A stretch of DNA of 9,850 bases from CAYXVU01 sp964468725 (GTDB taxonomy: Bacteria; Acidobacteriota; Blastocatellia; UBA7656). The notes under the pieces were generated by a model. That model saw nothing but the letters and a program-made list of their open reading frames with translations, did not search any database and had not been told where the DNA came from. The stretch is taken from the NCBI GenBank assembly GCA_964468725.1, contig CAYXVU010000227.1:1-9850 (forward strand), given 5' to 3'. Both the position numbers and the translations under genes were made by a program. Shown here one piece after another: positions 5,945 to 9,850 of this stretch (positions are counted from its first letter, which is position 1; the number at the start of each line of letters is the position of its first letter).

Positions 5945-6035
5945 TCGGAGCCATCAATTTGTTATTGCTCCTGCCCGTGTAGGAGCGACGCGCAGTTGTC
6001 GTTTACGTTGAACTTCGTTATGCAATGAGTCGCTT

Positions 6036-6491
6036 ATGTCGAACTTCAGGATTCAGGACTCGAACTTTGAAACCCGCGTCCGAGAGAGCTTTGCCAGACA
6101 AATCATAATGCGGACAATCGGCGCGCAGATGACCAAAGTAGAAGCGGGGGCGGTCGAAATCGAACTGCCTTTTCGCGCCGACCTGACCCAACAGCATGGC
6201 TTTCTGCATGCCGGTATCGTTACAACGATTGTTGACAGCGCCTGCGGCTATGCGGCGTTTTCCTTGATGCCCGCAGGCACGGGCGTCCTGACGGTTGAGT
6301 ACAAAGTCAATCTGCTCGCGCCTGCCAAAGGCGAAAAGTTGACGGCGCGGGGGCGCGTCAGCAAAGCCGGTCGCACCCTCACTTTCTGCGAGGGCGAAGT
6401 TATCGCCTTCAACGAAGGCAAAGAAAGTCGCATCGCTACGATGATGGCGACTCTGATGACCATACGCGACCGTCCTGATGTGATGGATTAG
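6036..6491 (+). CDS. PaaI-type acyl-CoA thioesterase (hotdog fold)
   Basis: The 151-residue protein has the hallmarks of the PaaI/YigI-like thioesterases, which hydrolyse acyl- or aryl-CoA to free acid and CoA in the cytosol. The conserved core is Q-H-G-F-L-H-A-G at 53-60, followed by V-D-S-A-C-G-Y-A-A at 66-74, where the Asp (67) lies on the hotdog helix at the active site. The beta sheet includes V-L-T-V-E-Y-K-V-N-L-L at 84-94 and A-R-G-R-V at 104-108. F-E-T-R-V-R-E-S-F-A-R-Q at 11-22 matches the usual family N-terminus, so ATG 6036 is a reasonable start, though its ribosome site is weak. The length is normal for the family. The substrate cannot be told from the sequence. The gene is divergent from the DedA-rhodanese gene and 114 bases ahead of the next plus-strand gene. 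Confidence 0.9.
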   Translation: MSNFRIQDSNFETRVRESFARQIIMRTIGAQMTKVEAGAVEIELPFRADLTQQHGFLHAGIVTTIVDSACGYAAFSLMPAGTGVLTVEYKVNLLAPAKGEKLTARGRVSKAGRTLTFCEGEVIAFNEGKESRIATMMATLMTIRDRPDVMD

Positions 6492-6511
6492 GCAGCTTGC
6501 CAAACCAGCAA

Positions 6512-6543
6512 ACGCAAAGACGCAGAGAAGCAAAGGCGCAGTG
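6512..6543 (+). repeat. Four tandem 8-bp units of GCAAAG/GCAGAG type
   Basis: ACGCAAAG, ACGCAGAG, AAGCAAAG and GCGCAGTG follow each other without gaps between the thioesterase and the PD40-protein gene. Similar GCAAAGACGCA strings occur as dispersed intergenic repeats in other bacterial groups, as far as I recall. Function unknown. Confidence 0.6.
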
Positions 6544-6605
6544 CAACCGGACAGAGATAACTGACTTTGCGCTTGGCGATTCAGGGGTAAGAGAGGAGTT
6601 GAGAG

Positions 6606-7508
6606 ATGAAGAGATTGCTTATCGCCTTACTCACATTCAGCATTGTCATCGTTGGCTCAGGGCTTGGCGCAGCGGCGCAGCAGCCGCCGTCAACCGAAAT
6701 TTTTATCGCCGACCTGCAAACCCGCAACGGGCGCCTGCAGGTGAGTCGCCCTGTGAACATCACCAACCGCGAAGGCTATGACAATCAACCGGCATTTCTG
6801 CCTGACGGGACGAGCCTCCTCTTCACGTCGGTACGCGAAGGGACATTGCCCGACATCTTCCGGTACAACTTCAGCGACCAGTCTATCAAACAAGTGACGG
6901 CCACAGCCGAAGGAGAATACTCGCCAACGCCCATCGGTAACGGCGCGTCCTTCTCCGTCATTCGCGTCGAAGCCGACCGTACACAGCGCCTGTGGAAGTT
7001 TGCGATTACGGGCGATCAACCGCAACTGGTGCTGGAAAACATCAAACCTGTCGGCTATCACTGTTGGCTCGACGAAACGACGCTCGCGCTCTTTGTGCTC
7101 GGCGAGCCGCCGACCTTACAACTCGCCGACACGCGCACAGGCAAAGCCGAAATCATTGAGCACAACATCGGCAGGTCGCTACAGAAACATCCGTTGCGCG
7201 CCGCGCTCACCTTTGTCCACAAAGTCTCTGAGAGCGAGTGGTGGATCAAGGAGCTTGACTTGAAGTCCCGTACCGTCAAGCCCATCATCAAGACCTTGGC
7301 AGGCAACGAAGACTTCGTATGGACGCCCGCCGGGGTGGTTCTGATGGCGAGCGGCGCGAAGCTCTACCAATTCGATCCGGCGAAAGACCGCGATTGGACG
7401 GAGATTGCAGACTTCATGCAAGCCGGGCTGAAGAGGGTCACTCGCCTTGCGCTTAACCCCAAGGGCGACCGCTTGGCGCTGGTCGCAGTCCTGCAATCGG
7501 AGAAGTAG
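6606..7508 (+). CDS. Secreted TolB/PD40-like beta-propeller protein
   Basis: The 300-residue product has a typical signal peptide (M-K-R-L-L, hydrophobic run to about 20, cleavage likely after G-A-A-A near 24) and no other membrane helix. Repeated strand motifs of the PD40 (WD40-like, TolB-type) kind are visible: Q-P-A-F-L-P-D-G-T-S-L-L-F-T-S at 61-75, S-P-T-P-I-G-N-G-A-S-F-S-V at about 105-117, and a late one, R-L-A-L-N-P-K-G-D-R-L-A-L-V, near 280-293. It is therefore probably a periplasmic beta-propeller that binds a protein or ligand. There is no catalytic motif. The ATG has a strong site, GAGAGGAG, about 7 bases upstream. The length suits a single propeller and there is no fused enzyme domain. 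It is likely transcribed separately from, or by readthrough of, the thioesterase gene. Confidence 0.85.
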   Translation: MKRLLIALLTFSIVIVGSGLGAAAQQPPSTEIFIADLQTRNGRLQVSRPVNITNREGYDNQPAFLPDGTSLLFTSVREGTLPDIFRYNFSDQSIKQVTATAEGEYSPTPIGNGASFSVIRVEADRTQRLWKFAITGDQPQLVLENIKPVGYHCWLDETTLALFVLGEPPTLQLADTRTGKAEIIEHNIGRSLQKHPLRAALTFVHKVSESEWWIKELDLKSRTVKPIIKTLAGNEDFVWTPAGVVLMASGAKLYQFDPAKDRDWTEIADFMQAGLKRVTRLALNPKGDRLALVAVLQSEK

Positions 7509-7527
7509 TCCGCCGGTCAAATCAATC

Positions 7528-7606
7528 TGCCTGAATAGCTGTGAAGCGGATTTTGATTCGTGACGATTCGCCGAATTCGCGGAGTAGGCTCTTTTGTCTT
7601 CAGGCA
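7528..7606. other. Inverted repeat bracketing the convergent intergenic region
   Basis: TGCCTGAA (7528-7535) and TTCAGGCA (7599-7606) are perfect 8-base arms 63 bases apart, between the ends of the PD40-protein gene and the Bax1 gene. The loop is long and there is no compact GC hairpin with a T-run, so I cannot call it a terminator, though a bidirectional one would be expected here. Confidence 0.25.
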
Positions 7607-7607
7607 A

Positions 7608-8801
7608 TCAACCGGCAAGGCGGCTGGCTGCGGCTTTCACCTCTCGCGGGTCGAGCGACGATTTGAAGAGGATGACGTTGGCAGGCAGATTCGTCGCCGC
7701 TTCGCGCGCCCCTTGTAACTCTTCTGACGCGGCCAGCAAAAACTCTTTGAACCCGGCGCGCTCGAACTCGCGCAACCGTTCTTCCAGATAACGCGGCGTC
7801 CAAAATCCCATGACCTCCAGATAAACGATCTTGCCGGTTGCGGCGCGCAGAATGAAGTCGGGGATGAACGCGCTGCCGCCCAAATCCACCACCTCTCGAC
7901 AACTCTCCAGTTGCCAGCCGCCCTCTTCGGTCTTCCACCTGGCCGCCAGTTTCTCCCTGAAGGGATTGTCTAGCCCCATCGCAACGAAGTCGCTGACGCG
8001 CAATCGCGTCTGTTCACTCTGCAACTCGAAGAAGGCTGCGCCACGCGTTTTACTCTCTATCTCGGCGCGCAACTTCCACCCTCTGCACATCAGCAAGGCA
8101 GGCAGAAAGACCGCCATCTGCACGCCGTATTTTTGCGAGCGATGAAATATGGAGACCGGGCCGCTCAATCGAATCTCATAACCGCGCGCCGTGCTGCCGC
8201 TGATCTGATGAATCAAGCGACACGCCTTAATGGCATCGAACAACTGCCGATAGGCCGCAGGCTCTTGCGCGGCGACGGTGAGGCGCATCTCTGTGCAGCG
8301 ATAGAGTAAGGCTTGCGCTTGCGCGAGATTGTAGCGGTCAAGCAACTCGCGCGCGTTGATCTCTTCAAAGCCGATGAGGCGCTGATTTTCAACCAAATCG
8401 GCATACATTCCATCAATGATCTCCTCTTCTGCACAGGTCAACTCCGTCGCTGCTTCGCTGATGGTCGCCGCGCGCTGGTCGCGGCTCACAGGATGGCGGG
8501 TGCGAGCCTTGAAAAAGAGAGAGCGCCGAATTTCCAGAGGGTCTATCGTGGTTGCCGTTTCAAAGGTAGAGCCATCGGTGAGCAATTTGATCAAGCCGCG
8601 CAGGATTTTGTAATCGGTGCCCGCGCCGACGTATTCATCGAGCGCCGCATCGAGTTCGACGCGCCGCCGCCCCCGGTGCTCACGAAACAGCGTCGCCAGG
8701 TCGTCGGCCACTTGCAAGTAGCCCGCGTCTTCTTCTTTGACGTAGCGCGGCGTGATGGTATTACCGCGCTGCCAACTCATCGCTAAATCGGCTGTCAGCA
8801 T
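7608..8801 (-). CDS. Bax1-family (DUF790) nuclease, partner of XPB helicase
   Basis: The 397-residue protein matches the DUF790/Bax1 family, known in archaea as an XPB-binding nuclease that cuts DNA unwound by XPB in repair. N-terminal landmarks are L-A-T-L-F-R-E-H-R-G-R-R-R at 35-47 and I-L-R-G-L-I-K-L-L at 66-74. The C-terminal nuclease-like part shows F-I-P-D-F at 312-316 (D315) and Y-L-E-V-M-G-F-W at 327-334 (E329), resembling a PD-(D/E)xK-type site in which the usual Lys is replaced, as is common in this family. ATG 8801 comes 4 bases after the helicase stop, with GGTGAGG overlapping that stop, so the two genes are translationally coupled. The length is usual for the family. Another in-frame Met at residue 8 is a less likely start, because the family N-terminus begins with M-L. 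Confidence 0.9.
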   Translation of the reverse strand: MLTADLAMSWQRGNTITPRYVKEEDAGYLQVADDLATLFREHRGRRRVELDAALDEYVGAGTDYKILRGLIKLLTDGSTFETATTIDPLEIRRSLFFKARTRHPVSRDQRAATISEAATELTCAEEEIIDGMYADLVENQRLIGFEEINARELLDRYNLAQAQALLYRCTEMRLTVAAQEPAAYRQLFDAIKACRLIHQISGSTARGYEIRLSGPVSIFHRSQKYGVQMAVFLPALLMCRGWKLRAEIESKTRGAAFFELQSEQTRLRVSDFVAMGLDNPFREKLAARWKTEEGGWQLESCREVVDLGGSAFIPDFILRAATGKIVYLEVMGFWTPRYLEERLREFERAGFKEFLLAASEELQGAREAATNLPANVILFKSSLDPREVKAAASRLAG

Positions 8802-8805
8802 TGCC

Positions 8806-9850
8806 TCACCATCCTTTGAGCTTGGCCGGTTGAAATTGGCCGCTTGAACTGCGGCGCTCGCTGATGCGCTCTTCCGTTGTGTCGGCGGTAATCACTTCGT
8901 ACAAGATCGCCTCTTTGTCGGGTTGCTTTCGCAAGATGCGACCAAGCCGCTGAATGTGTTCGCGCGTCGAGCCGGAACCCGATAGCACGATGGCAACCGA
9001 TGCGGCGGGAATGTTGACGCCTTCGTTGAGAACTTTCGAAGTGACCAGCGCCAGAACCGCCTGGCTATTGAAGGCTTCAAGCCACTGGCGGCGTTCTTTG
9101 ACCGGCGTTTCATGGGTGATGGCCGGAATCAGGAATTGTTCCGAGATGCGATAGACCATCTCGTTTTCGGCAGTAAAGATAAGCACCAATTCATGGCGGT
9201 GGCGTTCGAGCAGGTCGGCCAACACCCGCAACTTGGCTTCGGTTCCGAGCGCGATGCGTTTCGATTCGCGGTAGGCTTTCAGGGCGCGCCGTCCGGCTTC
9301 GCTGCGCGCGCTGGCGGCGATAAAGGTCTGCCAACCGCGCAGACTGGCAAGCGAAATGCTCTGCTCATGTAAGAATTGTCGAAAGACTGCGCGCTCGCTT
9401 TCATAGCGTTCGCGCTCTTCGAGGCTCAAGCGCACGGTGAGGCGCACGACGCTGTAATCGGCCAGATATTCGCCCGCCAAATCTTGCGCTTCGCGCCGGT
9501 AGACGATGGGGCCGATGAGTTCTTCGAGCATGACGTCCGCGCCGTCGCTGCGTTCAGGCGTCGCCGTCAAGCCTAAACGAAACGGCGCAATTGTCATATC
9601 CGCAGCGTAGCGAAAGACGCTGCCCGGCAAGTGATGGCATTCGTCGAAGATAATAAAGCCGAACTGGTCGCCTAGTCGCTCCATGAAGCGAAACGCTGAT
9701 GAGTAGGTGGTGATTGTAATCGCGCCGCGTTCGAAATAGCCGCCACCGATCAGTCCGACTTCAACCGGAAAATTAGCCAGTATCAAGTCATACCACTGAT
9801 TCATCAAATCGAGCGTCGGCACAACGATGAGCGTCGAACGTCCGACCATC
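8806..9850 (-). CDS. XPB-type superfamily 2 DNA helicase, C-terminal part (5' end outside the window)
   Basis: The reading frame is open to the window edge and at least 347 residues are present. Helicase motifs in order, numbered from the Met at 9849: Ia-like T-L-I-V-V-P-T at 6-12, motif II D-E-C-H-H at 69-73, motif III T-A-T at 95-97, a thumb-like insertion (L-S-L-E-E-R-E-R-Y-E at 141-150), motif IV L-I-F-T at 223-226, motif V T-S-K-V-L-N-E-G-V-N-I-P at 270-281 and motif VI Q-R-L-G-R-I-L-R at 300-307. I-P-A-I-T-H (241-246) and S-G-S-G-S-T-R-E (290-297) match archaeal XPB closely from memory. The Walker A motif (GSGKT) must lie upstream outside the window, so the Met at 9849 is internal. XPB unwinds DNA around lesions with ATP. 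The next gene encodes its nuclease partner Bax1, 4 bases away. The XPB RED motif reads R-S-D here (100-102). Confidence 0.93.
   Translation of the reverse strand, partial: MVGRSTLIVVPTLDLMNQWYDLILANFPVEVGLIGGGYFERGAITITTYSSAFRFMERLGDQFGFIIFDECHHLPGSVFRYAADMTIAPFRLGLTATPERSDGADVMLEELIGPIVYRREAQDLAGEYLADYSVVRLTVRLSLEERERYESERAVFRQFLHEQSISLASLRGWQTFIAASARSEAGRRALKAYRESKRIALGTEAKLRVLADLLERHRHELVLIFTAENEMVYRISEQFLIPAITHETPVKERRQWLEAFNSQAVLALVTSKVLNEGVNIPAASVAIVLSGSGSTREHIQRLGRILRKQPDKEAILYEVITADTTEERISERRSSSGQFQPAKLKGW

Noticed and set aside
5995..6023. Promoter TTGTCG-N17-TATGCA ahead of the thioesterase gene
   Set aside because: The -10 match is poor and it would place the transcript start only about 10 bases before the ATG.

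Overview
The window looks like a piece of bacterial chromosome of moderately high GC, assembled as a scaffold with one 100-N gap at 4301-4400. The gene content suggests an Acidobacteriota-like environmental bacterium: an ECF sigma / zinc-finger anti-sigma / exported protein cassette, secreted proteins of little-known families, a DedA-rhodanese fusion and an XPB-Bax1 pair. This placement is inference from style and is not secure. Most genes lie on the minus strand; only a thioesterase and a beta-propeller-like protein lie on the plus strand.

Layout. 1-1073 (minus): a secreted gluzincin-type metallopeptidase, open at the left window edge and so easily missed. 1181-3157 (minus): a tightly coupled cassette of ECF sigma factor, HxxxCxxC anti-sigma factor with one membrane helix, and an exported protein of unknown function. 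3364-4021 (minus): a homologue of the KamB/NpmA 16S rRNA A1408 methyltransferases whose core is intact but whose ancestral N-terminus is broken by two stops and a one-base shift. 4052-4675 (minus): an 11-residue-repeat coiled-coil protein interrupted by the assembly gap and preceded by a good sigma70-type promoter. 4859-5812 (minus): a DedA membrane protein fused to a rhodanese domain. 6036-6491 and 6606-7508 (plus): a PaaI-type thioesterase and a secreted TolB/PD40-like protein. 7608-9850 (minus): Bax1-family (DUF790) nuclease and XPB-type helicase, the helicase running off the right edge.

The main discovery candidate is in the DedA-rhodanese gene. Its frame meets TGA (5008-5006) just after F-C-T in the rhodanese active-site loop, but continues for 48 further codons that encode the rest of a normal rhodanese domain. 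TGA sits where relatives, as I recall them, carry the second Cys of a C-x-C-P-N-E motif. A perfect 7-bp hairpin with loop CGGGU begins 15 nt after the TGA, which fits the bacterial SECIS pattern. The likely product is a 317-residue selenoprotein with a C-x-Sec motif, which ordinary gene calling would truncate at 268 residues.

Functional links: the sigma, anti-sigma and exported protein genes form one envelope-signalling unit. The coiled-coil and methyltransferase genes probably share a promoter. XPB and Bax1 probably act as a helicase-nuclease in DNA repair.
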